Source: Rhynchosporium graminicola (taxonomy: Eukaryota; Ascomycota; Leotiomycetes; Helotiales; Ploettnerulaceae). From it: DNA of 64,000 nt. The stretch covers positions 847,219 through 911,218 of the forward strand of contig FJUW01000016.1 of NCBI GenBank assembly GCA_900074885.1. Direction: 5' to 3'. A program made the translations under genes and the position numbers. Of the stretch, positions 1 to 11,933 are shown piece after piece. Every line of letters begins with the position of its first letter. The stretch's first letter is position 1. Below the pieces are notes generated by a model, which had not been told where the DNA came from, did no database searches, and saw nothing but the letters and a program-made list of their open reading frames with translations.

Positions 1-1771
1 TCTGACGACCCCTCCGCGAGATCGAACAACTTGGATAGTGTGGGTGGAACGAGTGGCTGGCTTCCAACCGTTGGAGGGCAGAGTGCTGTGTCGCGCATCG
101 CCTCCGAACCGCAATCAGTCAATACAGGGTCATCTTCTGCTGTGTTGTCAGGAAACCAACCATCCGACGTGACATCCGATCTCACTGCTTCGATGGCTCG
201 CACGCGATCTGCCACGACAGGAACTGCTCCAGATATGCTACCCGTCAACGGAGGGGAGGCACATTCTCGAACCGAAATTGCTACAATAAACGCAAATGGA
301 GGGAATCAAGGCATGGCGCATCAACTACCCTCCATACGTTTCTCGGCACACCAGGACCCTAGAGTACAACGTCCCTCATTGGTGTTTCCCGCAATGTCAC
401 GGATACTGCCGACTGGGAAGGAGATAATCAAGGTCGGGCGGTACTCTGAACGGGATAGTAACCCAGTTCAATCTGCAAATATGCCTTCGTCCGCACCGGT
501 TGGGTTTAAGTCGAAAGTGGTCAGTAGACGGCATTGTGAGTTTTGGTGCTCAGGAGGTCGTTGGTTTATCAAGGACGTAAAGAGCTCTTCTGGCACGTTT
601 CTGAATCACATTCGTCTCAGTTCACCAGGCACAGAGTCCAAGCCTTTCCCAGTAAACGACGGTGATGTGGTGCAGCTGGGAATAGATTTCAAAGGAGGAG
701 AAGAGATGATATTCAGATGCGTGAAGATCAGAGTTGAGTTGAATAAAGGATGGCAGAATGGACCAAGCAGTTTCAAGTCAGTCACTTTTCTTCGTCATAC
801 TTACACAAGACTAACACCTTTTCCAGTGTTCAATCCCATAAACGGCTAAGGGAATTAAACAGCCAGGGGAAGTCACCTGCAGCTGGCTCATCACAAGACT
901 GCTCCATCTGTCTGGGACCTATAGCTGTAAGCTCTCACCTTCACACTGGCCGTCCACTTTACTAACACGAATACAGCCCTGCCAGTCGTTGTTTGTCGCT
1001 CCCTGCTCTCACACGTGGCATTACAAGTGCATCCGAGTTATAATAAACGGTCCACATTGGCCTCATTTCATATGTCCCAACTGCAGAACTGTAGCAGATC
1101 TAGAAGCCGAGCTCGACGACCCATACGCGGATGGTGAATGGGAAGAACTAGAAGCTGTAGACGAATCAGACTCTCCAGACGCTCCACAGGCAGCAGAATC
1201 CGAACCAACAGCCGAGCCCTTGGATCTACCAAATCGCAATACTGTTTTACCGGACGATGTGGATGTGTTGATTGGAGTGCAGGAGCATGTGGAAGCGGAA
1301 CAGAATAGTCATAGTGATATTGAGCTCGTTGAAGCGAGTGATGATTCAGGTCCTGATAGAGATGTTCGCGCAACCGCATCATCACTAGGATACCTGAACA
1401 TCAACCAAACGCCGTCGCCCTCCGAATCGGTGGCAGACTCGAGCCCACAAGAAGAAGACTCACATTCTCATCCAATTTCAAACGCCACTTCAGCACCCGT
1501 CAATATTGTCCGGAAAGCTGTCGGATCTCATCTAGGTCAACCCATCCCTCATCCAGAACGGCGCTCAACCCGCACGCCAAGTCCTAACGGAACGGACACA
1601 TCTCCTGCCGGAGTCGAAGGACCGATGACGCCGAGGAACGATATTGGGCCTTTTGTGTTCGATGGTAGTGCAGGTCGGGCAGCGGGACTGGCGACTCAGA
1701 ATCTCAACGCTGCTGCTAATACACCTCCTACGCAAGCACCGCCTGCTCTGACATCTCCACCATCTGAATAG
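1..1771 (+). CDS. dma1: Dma-type FHA-RING E3 ubiquitin ligase (5' partial)
   Basis: The C-terminal part of an FHA plus RING-H2 ubiquitin ligase. The reading frame is open from base 1, so the start lies outside the window. I place exons at <1-776, 827-926 and 977-1771, with two 50-bp introns that each hold a CTAAC branch site. The FHA domain lies at about 400-740 and includes KVGRYSERD, SRRHCEF and SSSGTFLNH, the usual phosphothreonine-binding loops. The RING-H2 starts with CSIC at about 901 and continues after intron 2 with CSHTWHYKC and CPNC, so the intron splits the zinc-binding domain. An acidic, Ser/Pro-rich tail of about 220 residues follows. In fission yeast Dma1 and budding yeast Dma1/Dma2 this architecture restrains mitotic exit and septation; the same role here is inferred from family. 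Confidence 0.9.
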
Positions 1772-2440
1772 GGACAAGCGTGTTATCATTTGGGCAAACG
1801 ATACATGCATGTAGCCGGTTATGGGGAGGTATATGGTGTTTTCGCTTTCTTGCTTTCAACGGGGTTCCTTGGCTTTTACCTCGAGACAGGTTTTGTAAAA
1901 TTATCATAATACACGGGTGGGTGGGTCGAGTCATAAAGTTAAGGTAGCTTCATGAGAAATTCGATGAATAAACGGATAGCGAAGGAGGAGCCCATACGGT
2001 ATTATGAGAGGATGGCGGAGAAAGGTTCACCATAGGAGAGTCATGACAGGCGTTTGAGGGATCGCATGTTCGCGGATTTAGCTTTTGGGTGCAGCGCGGA
2101 TCACAGAATGTCTATCTAGCTGCAGTAAATGTGGTGGCTATGGCAATGTGAGTATATACACGGCCGAAGTATCTGGCAGCATGAGATAGTGAAGGGAGGG
2201 TGGTGGGCGCCAGACTGGACAGATGGGCATTTGGGATATTATTTGCATATGGGTAGCGGATCATATTGAGCTATCTGATTTACTCTATTTCCTTCTGCAT
2301 CTCTTCACTAGATAGGACCTGCGAGTTTGAAGTGAAAGAGAAATACACAACTACTTTCACTGTACCACTATCACACTCCGCACCAAGCGAGTCCCTCTTT
2401 CTCCCTCCCACTTCCTCTTCCTCACAACTCATGCCATAAG
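1772..2440. other. Intergenic, convergent 3' ends
   Basis: Region between the 3' ends of the Dma-type gene and VPS16. I see no coding signal. The part near 2330-2470 is CT-rich, and it probably holds the VPS16 3' UTR on the minus strand. Confidence 0.6.
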
Positions 2441-5400
2441 CTACCGCTTCAACCCAGCACCCAACCTCTCAATCTCCCTCCCCTCCACAGTCCCCGCCCC
2501 AGCAGCATTCCTCAAGCGCTCCAAAGCCTCCACATCCTTGACCTTAACAGCCTCCTCCGCAGCCTTAATCCGCATCCCGCACTTCTCATACATGGATATC
2601 GTCTCGCCGCTCTCGAGCGACGGTGCTGCTTTTGGGATGAATATACTGGCTAATTTAGGGTTGCCGGCGGTCAGGATCAGCGTGAAGAATGGCTGGAAGG
2701 AGATGTTAGTGTTAAATTTTCTTGGGGAGAGAGGGGGAATTATTGGGAAGGGAGGTTAGGGTGGAGAAGGGGAGAATACAGAGAAGAAGAACTTGCCTCC
2801 CATCCGATAGGGGATCGTCTTGTTTTGGACCATTCTTCGAGTTCGTTCCAGTCGCGCTTTGAGACCAGAGCTCGAAGTCTACGTCTTGTTAGCATCACAC
2901 ATGACTTTTCATCGATGTGGAAGGTTGTAGACTTGATGAAGGGATTTCGTACCTCAGCCACGTCGCCGTCTTCTCTGGCACTTTGAATTCGCTCTGCACT
3001 TTCTTCGCTCTACTCGAGTAGCCTAAGCGAATCAACTTAAGGATCGTCTCGTTAACACTCAATCCCGTGAACGATTCTGTCAAATCCCGATCAAAAGCCT
3101 CCTGCATTTTCAACAGTGTGCTCGCTTCTTGCAGCGCTTTGAGCTCAAGCGAATTCTCCTTTGAGTCGGAGAGTAATTTAGCGGCTAGAGCGAGTTTATC
3201 GATCGCAGTTCTAGAGTCGGGTTGTTTCAATGCTTCACGCACGAAGACGTTAGCGCCATCTATGCGGCGGTCGTCTTGGTAGTATAAATCCTTTAGGAGC
3301 TCCGCGTCGTCCTCTTGGGCGGAGGATTCGATGAGTGAGGTTGCTACTGGGCGGGTGTTGATAACACGGAAGAAAGATGCTAAAGGTAGTTTCTTCTTCA
3401 ACTGAAGGAGAACGAAAAAGACGAGATCTGAGTCTCCACTTTCAATTGCTTTGTCAAGAGCAATTTCATCTTCTTCCATGCTGAGGAGAAGAGGGACTTG
3501 TTTGCCTGCTCGTGGCTCATGATTCAGGAGCTCGGTAGCGAGACGTCCTCGTCCTTCATCGTAGGCTGCTCGTGCAATTTCTTCGAACGATATGCCGCGC
3601 TTCCCAGCGAGCTTCTCGACGATGAGGCGGCATATTGTATCTTCGTCTTCAGAGCCTACGCGAACTTTCTGAGATGCCCAGTTTACATAGATTCGGTCGG
3701 TCGGCAGACGTAAGTAAGAAGAGATGCGAAGGGCCAGAAGATATTCTCGACGATTAATGAGACGCTGGACGAGCTTCTCAGGTGTGAGGCGGAGGAACTG
3801 CTCGTAGGAAAGCGGTAGACCTATTTCATAATATCGGACAGCATTGAGTACCCGTAGAGTCTCACACATATCGACAAACTCATCACTGTTATAAATATCG
3901 AGCACCGACTTTCCGAAAGATGCCGCCTTCAACAGCTGTTTTTGCCAGTAGATACTAAATTCGTGACCAGCTGCTTTGACCTGTTTTCTGTTACTAAATG
4001 TATCAGCATCAGGAAAATGCACGACTTACACATGCATCTACTGCTTCAACGAGATTCGGTCTGATAAGTTGGATATTATCGTCCGCTTTTGGAGACTGGT
4101 TCTCTAGCTGCTCAACCGCATCTAGCAATATCGAGGCTGGTGATTCTGTGCCGAAGCGGAAAACCTCATCGGTCACTTCAGGGACTTTTTGCAAGAAGTC
4201 ACAAACGTCATTTGTAATAAGACGAACTCCATCATGATCTAAAATTGGTCAACTGAAAACTTGAAATAAAAGACAAGGCGTAGCATACCTGTGATCAAAT
4301 GAACTCTACCATCATAGAAGTACTTCGCTGCAGCATTGTTTGGCCCGATTATATGAACTTCATCCTCCCATGCTATCACAACAGCATCATTACCGCACCA
4401 TTGAACATCCTTTGGGTGAATTTTTGACTTCGAATCATGTTCGCTGAGTCTGTTTTGAAAATCGCTGGTGATAACATACGCCTTCCCCGTTTCAGTATAA
4501 AGAGCAACAAATCGACCGTTAGGAGAGACACTGATGTGAGTGAACGGGCCGATATCCAGCATTCGGTCTTCTGATTCGGTTGCATCAACTACATGGATAG
4601 TCTGGCCTATGCTCAATAAAACTTCAACGGATCGAGACAGAGTATATGCTGGGGCGATGAGGGTCCAGGAATGTACCTCGCCTTCCGGAGGGGTAGCAAG
4701 CTCTTTTGGCCGTGGCTCATCATATCGAGACACGGCGATGAGATGGTTGTTAGAAAGTAGTGCCACAAATCCAGTGCTATAAAACCTATCTAGTTGTCAA
4801 TGTGTACTGAGATTATAGCTTCATGTTTCAAACCTGCAAGCTGTAACACCGTATTCTTCTGATCCATGCCCAAGTGAAAATTGTGAAAAGTCTCCTTGAA
4901 GATCGTAACTTCTCACTGTACCATCTGCCGTAACGACTATAAGCCTTTCTTCATCTGACCAGCCTAGACCTTTGATAGATCCTTTGTCCCAGTTTATTCG
5001 TCGAATCAATTTCCCAGCACAGCTGTAGAGATCGATACTCGATTTGGAAGCTTGCGAACCTCGAAAGGATTGGAGCTTGGTCTCATCCCGAAACAGAGCT
5101 AAACAGATGTTAGAAGACTTGCAGTGTGTAGAGCAGAAGAGCAAATCCATGGGCGTCACGTGGCTGAGCCTTGATCTGAAAAGTCTCAAGGCCTCTACGT
5201 TTAGCATGAAAGAAAAACCAAGTGGAACAGAAGAAGGAGGTCTCTAGGAACTATTCAAAGAGCAGATATGCAAGAGTCCCGTTCCCTTCGCAACTGGGAG
5301 GAGCACAATGGAGTACTAGGTAATCCTGAGTAGCTGACAATATGATACTATACTGAATTGACAGCTACCTCATTGCTAACAATACGGAATGATATCAAGA

Positions 5401-5584
5401 GAGTAGAACAAAAAAGATACAAAGATACAAAACGTAAAAACGTACCAATAGCTCCTCCATACGAAGATCCGATGACATGATAGTTCTCAAGCTCCAGGTC
5501 CTGGTCGAATATGGCCGTATACAATTGGATTTTCCTGTAGAACTTGCCTCCTACCCTTTCCCATTCAGCCGTCGGATTCGCCAT
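2441..5584 (-). CDS. VPS16: Vacuolar sorting protein Vps16 (HOPS/CORVET core subunit)
   Basis: Vps16 is a core subunit of the HOPS and CORVET tethering complexes on vacuoles and endosomes. Seven exons join to 823 residues, the usual family length: 5584-5446, 5098-4834, 4785-4289, 4238-4030, 3980-2953, 2878-2797 and 2692-2441. The N-terminal half is the beta-propeller (GSSYGGAIALFRDE, GLGWSDEERL, YFYDGRVHLIT, DGVRLIT). The C-terminal half is the helical Vps16_C solenoid, with RLRALVSKRDW and SPIGWEPF near the end. Intron 1 (347 bp) is much longer than the others. Intron 6 (2796-2693) starts with GC after GAG; only this junction gives the conserved SPIGWEPF. The gene diverges from the ChlI-lid gene across about 270 bp. 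Confidence 0.93.
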
Positions 5585-5856
5585 GTTCGAATACCAGATT
5601 TCACCTCATCACACTCGTGGGAAATGTTCCTGTATGTAAGTCGAGAGCTACTGGACATGGAGCTTGAGAGTTGCATGAAGATGATGGTGGACCAGCCAGA
5701 TTAAGGTTATGGCCCAAGCTCCGAGCTAGATCGCTGGACGGCTTTCCGAACGGCGACAACATCAACTGTGCCCTCTTACACTGCCATGTCAATAGTTGCT
5801 GTGAGCATATTCGTCTGGGATCTGGATATGGGGAGGCGATTTATACTTATGGCCTA
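5585..5856. promoter_or_regulatory. Shared divergent promoter, VPS16 / ChlI-lid gene
   Basis: About 270 bp separates the VPS16 start (minus) from the chosen start of the ChlI-lid gene (plus), so both promoters must lie here or overlap neighbouring UTRs. No clear TATA box is visible. An in-frame upstream ATG at 5671 could extend the plus-strand protein, but the extra residues look non-conserved. Confidence 0.4.
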
Positions 5857-7089
5857 ATGGCAGTCGAAACCCTCCTCGAGAAGGTGCACGAATTGAGCGA
5901 TTTAGAACTTGCGGCCTTGATCTGCCTCGTTGCACAGGAGCATTGTATCATTGATACAGAGCCGGACGTTATAGATGATCTGACGCAGGAACTACAATTG
6001 GTAAAATACTCAAATCAATGTATGTGCTTGAACAAATCCTAACAAGATCCAGGCTGCTTCAAAAGTCTTTGGTCTCTCCAATGCTGTAATCGATTGTCAT
6101 CAACATACCACTCTCGACGAGTTCGCGCAAGCAATCCTTTCCGTGGAGCATAGCCCAACTGGCTCCGACTCCCCCGTTAACACCCGGCAAGAATCATACT
6201 TCCTGAATACACCTGCGTTCGGATCTGCGAATCGATCACCAGTAACTGAAATATCCAACGATAACAAAACAATCGCCAACGTCATCATTGCGAAGAATTT
6301 AGACGAAGCTCCAAAGCAGGTACAAATCCAGGCTCTGGAGCTTATGAGGACGAAGAGGATATACACAAGAACTTCGGTACAGAATGCACCAAAACGCTTT
6401 TTGTTCATTGCGTTGCTGGGCGGTGGAGAGGGGCCCAGGTTGACGAAGCATTTGAATGACTACATGTTCATATCACACTTCCATTATCCTGAGGATGGAT
6501 TTCCTAACCTTGAGGATATGTATGGCGATGGTAACTCAATCTCATCAGTGGTGAAGAAGAACCCTGTCCATGATATCGAGAGTTCGTCGTTACCAAGAAT
6601 ATCAGCAATTGTTTGTATCACAGATCCGGTGTCTGCGTTGGTATTTACTAATACTATGGCAGGATATCGAGCTTTTGTCTGACCTAGCGGATGATGCCGT
6701 CGTCAGTATCGAGCTTAAGCGCTACCAACAAGATATTGTGTCCTTCTTACGGTTGCATCGAGCTGTCGCGGGCGGCATATCTGCCACAGCATCCCAGCAT
6801 CTAGATAAGCTTGCAAAGTGAGTTTTTTAAGTCGGCTGCTTCTGCTTCTATTCTAATTTGTAGATGTCTTGCACCACTGCATGGCCTGGCATACGCTACA
6901 CCATCACTTATTGGTCTTGCAGCCAGAAAGACGTATCTCCACCGAATTCAAATCGTACAGCCTGAAAAAGAGCGCAGCATGCAGTGGGGAAGCGATGTAG
7001 ACGCCATAGCAGCGTTGCTGGAAGGCATTGGTGCAGAGGATATCATTGAGGAAGTCCTCGGGGCCACAGGGGCAGAAGTTCCCCTATGA
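5857..7089 (+). CDS. Fungal ChlI/MoxR AAA-lid protein (Mg-chelatase-like)
   Basis: Exons 5857-6000, 6053-6610, 6663-6817 and 6864-7089 encode 360 residues; introns are 46-52 bp. The start at 5857 places the conserved ETLLEKVHELSDLELAALIC at the N-terminus. The C-terminus (RYQQDIVSFLRLHRAVAGG, GLAYATPSLIGLAARK, ERSMQWGSDVDAI) is the helical lid domain seen in fungal proteins annotated as magnesium chelatase-like or ChlI/MoxR AAA lid. I see no Walker A or Walker B motif, so it is probably a lid-only relative and not an active AAA motor. Fungi make no chlorophyll, so a chelatase role is unlikely and the function is unknown. It converges on GDA1. Confidence 0.75.
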
Positions 7090-7830
7090 GGTGACGATGT
7101 GTATGAATCGGATCTTTAGCCGTACTTTGGTCGAGACTTGCTCTTCCGGCCGAGGGCATTATGTCGCTGCCCTGAGGTGACATCAGAGTTGGAGCCTGAA
7201 AATTGCGAGCAAATCATAAGTTTTGTGAGGAAATAATGATGATAAATGTACCTACGAGTCCTTTCTTCGACCGTGCCCCCATGGTGCTGGATCCCATTCA
7301 TGGAGGCGGACTTATCAAACTCGGAGACCAACGAGCCTGCAGTGTGACTCTAAACCACGTTGTTGAGAATGGCGTGGGGAGACGGAGGCTAGGCAAATTA
7401 GTTTCGGACGAAACAATGTGGGAAGGAATCCGTAGTAGACTCCGCACTCAGGGCATTAACGAAGTCATAGGGATGTGGGGTGACTTCAAGTTATTAATTG
7501 TTGTATTATCCTGCAAAATATCTATGATTTGATAACGATTTGCAACGTGCGATTTCACCTGGATATTTCCCGTGCACCAAGGGTGAAATTGTCTGAAAAA
7601 AGAGGAAGAGCGAGAGGGAGGAATTTCGATTGCAAATTTACTCTAATCTAAAGCCAGGTAGCAATGTTGGTCGGATCATGGAACACGGAGGCAAGAATGG
7701 GAGATACTTTAGTGTTCGGGTATCAAGGAAGGATTATATACTTTTAAAGGTCGTTATATGGTCTATACCCTATTGATACAATTCCCTACTCGTGACGCCT
7801 GCAATGCTCATATTCGTAGCCCCAAATTAT
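7090..7830. other. Intergenic, convergent
   Basis: Gap between the ChlI-lid gene and GDA1, both ending here. It holds one possible small spliced minus-strand gene (7116-7297) and a plus-strand ORF at 7203-7532 (109 aa) that overlaps it and resembles nothing I know. Confidence 0.4.
7116..7297 (-). CDS. Possible small spliced basic protein (41 aa)
   Basis: A tentative gene with exons 7297-7252 and 7195-7116, encoding a 41-residue basic protein that starts MGSSTMGARSKKGLVG and ends GRKSKSRPKYG. The donor (GTACAT) and acceptor (TTTCAG) give a 56-bp intron that keeps frame. There is no strong branch site and no known homologue comes to mind. It ends only 26 bp from the stop of the convergent ChlI-lid gene. 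It may be a chance frame or the last exons of a longer gene. Confidence 0.2.
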
Positions 7831-9583
7831 CTATGAAACTTCCTTGATACGGCAGGTCCATCCTGAACCGGCACTCAATAGAGGAAGACTGTGAAAATTT
7901 TAGTAAAATCTCAAGAGCGGATTGTTTAATAGGTGAGACTAACCTTGCACCTAGACACCACCCAAGCTCATTACCCTTGATCTTCTTTGCAATCTTGATT
8001 TCTCTGTCGATGGGCATTTCGTAACCGGTGTGTAGAAGTGCCAACATGAAGTTAAGATCAAGACAGTGCTCAGGGCGGCCCTTAAGCTCTTTGATCGCAT
8101 CGGGCACGCTTCGGAATACATCCCAGTGGGACTCACCACCGCACACTTGCTCCGCAAGACGGTGAAGCTCCTTTAGTGTAAATGACTCTGGCATACCGAG
8201 GGGATCGGTACGGTCGTAGAAGTAAGAGAAAGCGTAGACATCTTCTTGGCTGAAGGTCTTCTCGAGAGATGGCTGATGGACACCGTTGAAAGAGCAGGGT
8301 GCAAGGCCGCAATCCTTCTCTTTGAAGAGAATTTTCTCGGCAAGCTTGCGGCACTGTGCTGGGGCTGGGGATGATGGACCGGTCATGTTAACATTAATGG
8401 AGCCACCAAGAGGGTGACCTGCTGAGAGCTTAACATCGACTGTGCGGACCATTCCTGGAGCGATACAAGGGTTGATAACTGGCTTCGAGACCCAAGCAGG
8501 GTCGACGGGACTTGTTGAGTGAATGTCCTCAATAAGTGTCCTGTGAATGGACTCTCGAGCGGACATGAGACCATATCCAAGATGAGAGTGCTGGTACAGC
8601 TCGAACTTTCGTCCGCCAAAATCAAGCTTGTACTTGTGGTCGCCCTCAGCCAACTTTTCAGGGATGGCACCCTTGAATGTCGGTTGGAAAACAATTTGTG
8701 TAGAACCACCGCCCAGATCGAACACCGCAGCAGTGTCGCCTGGATCAGGTCCTCCAATATTACCGAGAAGGTAATTTGTTGTGATCCAAGCGAAGACACC
8801 CTCATCCTTACCCTCCATAATAACGACACCATTCTGCTCCTTAGAAACGACTGGGAATGGGTACTTGGTTTCCAATCGGGTCCGTACGGCGTCCAAGATT
8901 TTCTGGCTCATTTCTGGACCAAGGAGACGGAGTCCAGCTGTCGCTTTGACTGCAACAGGTGTGCAGCTCTTGTAGCTGTCTGGGACAGAATCCATTGCAG
9001 TATCCATAAGAACATCCAGACTCTGCGCAGCACCCTCGGCATCAGTTTTGTATGAACTCAATCCTGAGCCTCCCGCCTTCTTCTCTGTCATCTTGAATAC
9101 CTCATTCTCAAGCTCAGGTGTAGAGCCGCAGTTGTTGAACTTGTAGACGTGGATTCGAGATCCAGTACTTCCAGCATCAATCATAAGGGCATATTGGATT
9201 AAGGGCTTCGATTTATCGCTGGATTTCAAGCACTTTGTTGTCGCAGCTTTAGGATCTGACACCTTTTGTCCACCAGTACTTATATTCGATACTGCGAATA
9301 TATTTAGCCAAGGTTAGATCTATTGAGATGCCATGAACAAACCTCCGCTGTACGCATCTGATCCCGAAGGGGAGAGATAATAAAACAAGAATACAATGAA
9401 GAGGAGAAGACCTCCTGTCTTCACATATCTGGACCGCTGACTCTGCGTCATCCAGGCGGTTTTGATATTCTCCAGCTTGGCGGCGGCGCTGTCACTTGCG
9501 CCTTTGGTACTGTATCGACCGGCTTTCTCGTGGGGATCGTGTGCTACGTTTCTCGTCGGCAGTGAGACTGAAGTTCGTCTCAT
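7831..9583 (-). CDS. GDA1: Golgi guanosine diphosphatase (GDA1/CD39 family)
   Basis: This enzyme hydrolyses GDP to GMP in the Golgi lumen, which drives exchange for cytosolic GDP-mannose during glycosylation. Exons 9583-9343, 9291-7944 and 7888-7831 encode 548 residues. A short cytosolic N-terminus is followed by one membrane anchor (GGLLLFIVFLFYYL), making a type II protein. Apyrase conserved regions are present in order: MIDAGSTGSRIHVYKF, KATAGLRLLG, VFAWITTNYLLG and FDLGGGSTQIVF. The last intron must be spliced to restore the family C-terminus WCLGASLPLL; without splicing the frame reads into a divergent tail. An in-frame upstream ATG at 9625 would add 14 residues, but 9583 gives a better type II N-terminus. 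It diverges from the PPPDE gene across about 570 bp. Confidence 0.92.
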
Positions 9584-10150
9584 TAGGGAGAGAATGACTG
9601 AGAAGCGAATGCTGGTTGCGCGCACAATTTCTCAAACCAGGAGAACCGATACGAGGACAAATGGAGAGAGGGCGAGGAGAGGGGGAGGAAATTAGGGCGC
9701 AAGGGGGGAGAATTGGGAGAGGAACGGGGTTAAGGCCAGCCGGCGTCAACTCAACTTTTGACAGATCTGCGCCCAAAGCCCCTGACAGAGTTCAAGGTGG
9801 ATGTGGCGTATTTCTACAGTAAAATCCAAAAGAAGACAAGTGCTGTGGCTGGAGAGTGCTGTGGTGGGTCGACGATAAGAGAATGGAATCCGGGGCCGGG
9901 GCCGGGGCTTCTCTGCAGCGCGTCACTTGCCTTGCCTGCGCTCTGGATGCGACGACGCCTTCTAGCCCTTCTCATAGAACAGAATTGCAACTTTCCATTT
10001 GCTTTTCCTTCGTCCCTCCTCTCTTTCCCGGATTCAACCCTTCCTCTTTCCCTATCTTCAGTTCTCTCATCTTCTGCATACTTCCCTTTCCCTTTGCATA
10101 TCAGTCAGAGCACAGTCCTGATCAGAAAAACACCTCGAAATTGCCACAGC
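9584..10150. promoter_or_regulatory. Divergent promoter, GDA1 / PPPDE-Trx-PUL gene
   Basis: About 570 bp between two divergent starts. The stretch from about 9990 to 10140 is strongly CT-rich on the plus strand, as in many fungal 5' leaders, and probably holds the leader of the plus-strand gene. The GDA1 side (9640-9720) is purine-rich on the plus strand, so CT-rich in GDA1's own sense. Confidence 0.4.
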
Positions 10151-11933
10151 ATGAGAGTACAACTCTATGTATACGACCTTTCCAATGGTTTGGCACGCCA
10201 GATGTCTGCAGCATTCATGGGTGTACAAATAGATGCCATCTACCATACGTCAATTGTTATGGACGGTATAGAATACGTCTACGATGGAGGAATCAAGACT
10301 GTAAAGCCAGGCGAAACACATTTGGGCCCTCCGAAGGAAATGTTGGAACTTGGCATAACGAATCTCCCAGTGGACGTAATCATGGACTATCTAGAATCAC
10401 TGCGGGGGATATACACGGGAGAGGTAAAAAGCCGAGCTGCCACTCAAGGATGCATAGCTGACTGAATCGAAGGCTTATGATCTCTTCTCCCATAATTGCA
10501 ATAACTTCTCCAACGACTTTTCGACATTCTTGATCGGCCAGGGAATTCCTGAGCATATTACCAACCTTCCACAAACTGTTCTCAATTCTCCAATAGGTCG
10601 GGTAATGCAACCACAAATCACCGAGATGGTACGGCGTAGTCGGCGCAGACAGAACAAAGATGGTGGATTTCTGGGTGTAGAAAATGACGCAGACGTTCCG
10701 CAAACACAACAGCATCGTGCATCAAGTGTCAGGGAGGTCTATTCTGTAGCTGCTCTAGACAAGGTACTGAAAGAAGCCGAAAGATCTTGCGCCGTTATCT
10801 TCTTCACTTCCGCAAGTTGTGGACCATGTAAGCCACTAAACCCAGTCTACGATCAGATTGCGGAAGAAGCAGCACATAAGGCAGTCTTGATCAAGGTGGA
10901 AATCTCCAAAGCATATGATGTGGGGGCAAAGTACAACATCAGATCAACTCCCAGTTTCATGACGTTCATTCACGGCAAGGAGGAACATAGATGGTCAGGA
11001 TCTAACCCATCCGAACTGAAAGGGAACGTCAATTTGCTCATTCAGAAGGCATGGCCGTCACATCCCCACGAGTCTTTGACGCTACCAGCATTGCGCAGCG
11101 CTAGCATGAAACCAGTCCTCTTCAGCAAGTTGCCTCCCCTGGAGAAGCTCAAAGCAAAGATGGGCCCTTCAGCACAAGATGCAGGCATTGCTGGTGTACT
11201 ACACTTCGTTGCCGCGCGTGCTGAAGCTGGTGCTGCTGAAGTCACACTTCCCGATCTCGATGCGTTCAGCCATTCCTTACGCACTGCTTCTTCGACACTG
11301 CCTCCCGAAATCATGTTCACCATCGTCGATCTTGTCCGAGTTTCTATGGTCGACCCTCGTTTCAGTGGCTATTACGCAGAAGAGAAACGACATGTAACAA
11401 TCGCTCCGCTTATATCTTACGTTAATGCCCTCGAAAATTGTCCATACTCTTTACGTCTCGTTACGCTACAGATGGCTTGTAACCTCTTTACGAGTGCATT
11501 ATACCCCACGCACATCCTCAACTGCCCTACCATGACAGGCCCTGTTGTACAACTCATCACTACAAGTCTGCTAGACGTTAAACACCACAACGTCCGCGTC
11601 GCAGCCGCAAGTCTTTCCTTCAACATTGCAGCAGCAAACAGTAAATTTCGCAACGAAGAACACTTAGAAGCTTTACCGGAAGGTGATCAAATTGAGCTTG
11701 GTGCATCTCTACTAGAAGCTATAGGCGCTGAGGAGGAGTCTGCAGAAGCTATCAAAGGCTTCTTACTCGCATTCGGATATCTGGTTTACTGCGCACCCAA
11801 GGATGGGGAATTTGTAGACTTATTAAAGAGTATGGATGCACAGGGAACGGTGCTTGGGAAGCAGAAGCTATTTCCAAATGAGGTATTGATCAAGGATATT
11901 GGCAGTGTTTTACTTGGGAAGGGATTGGCTTAG
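10151..11933 (+). CDS. PPPDE (DeSI-like) - thioredoxin - PUL fusion protein
   Basis: Two exons (10151-10423 and 10473-11933) encode 577 residues with three domains. Residues 1-150 form a PPPDE cysteine isopeptidase like DeSI deSUMOylases: H32 in YHTSIV and C100 in SHNCNNFS are the expected catalytic pair, and the intron falls between them. Residues about 175-280 form a thioredoxin domain with a CGPC active site at 207-210 and a cis-proline region (STPSFMTF). Residues about 305-570 are helical repeats of the PUL domain, which in PLAA/Ufd3/Lub1 binds Cdc48/p97. Family knowledge therefore suggests removal of ubiquitin-like modifiers linked to Cdc48 and redox. The start is the first ATG before the conserved VQLYVYDLS. 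Confidence 0.88.

Noticed and set aside
5671..5856. Upstream in-frame start of the ChlI-lid gene
   Set aside because: The extra 62 residues are Cys/His/Gly-rich without family similarity; the start at 5857 fits the conserved N-terminus.
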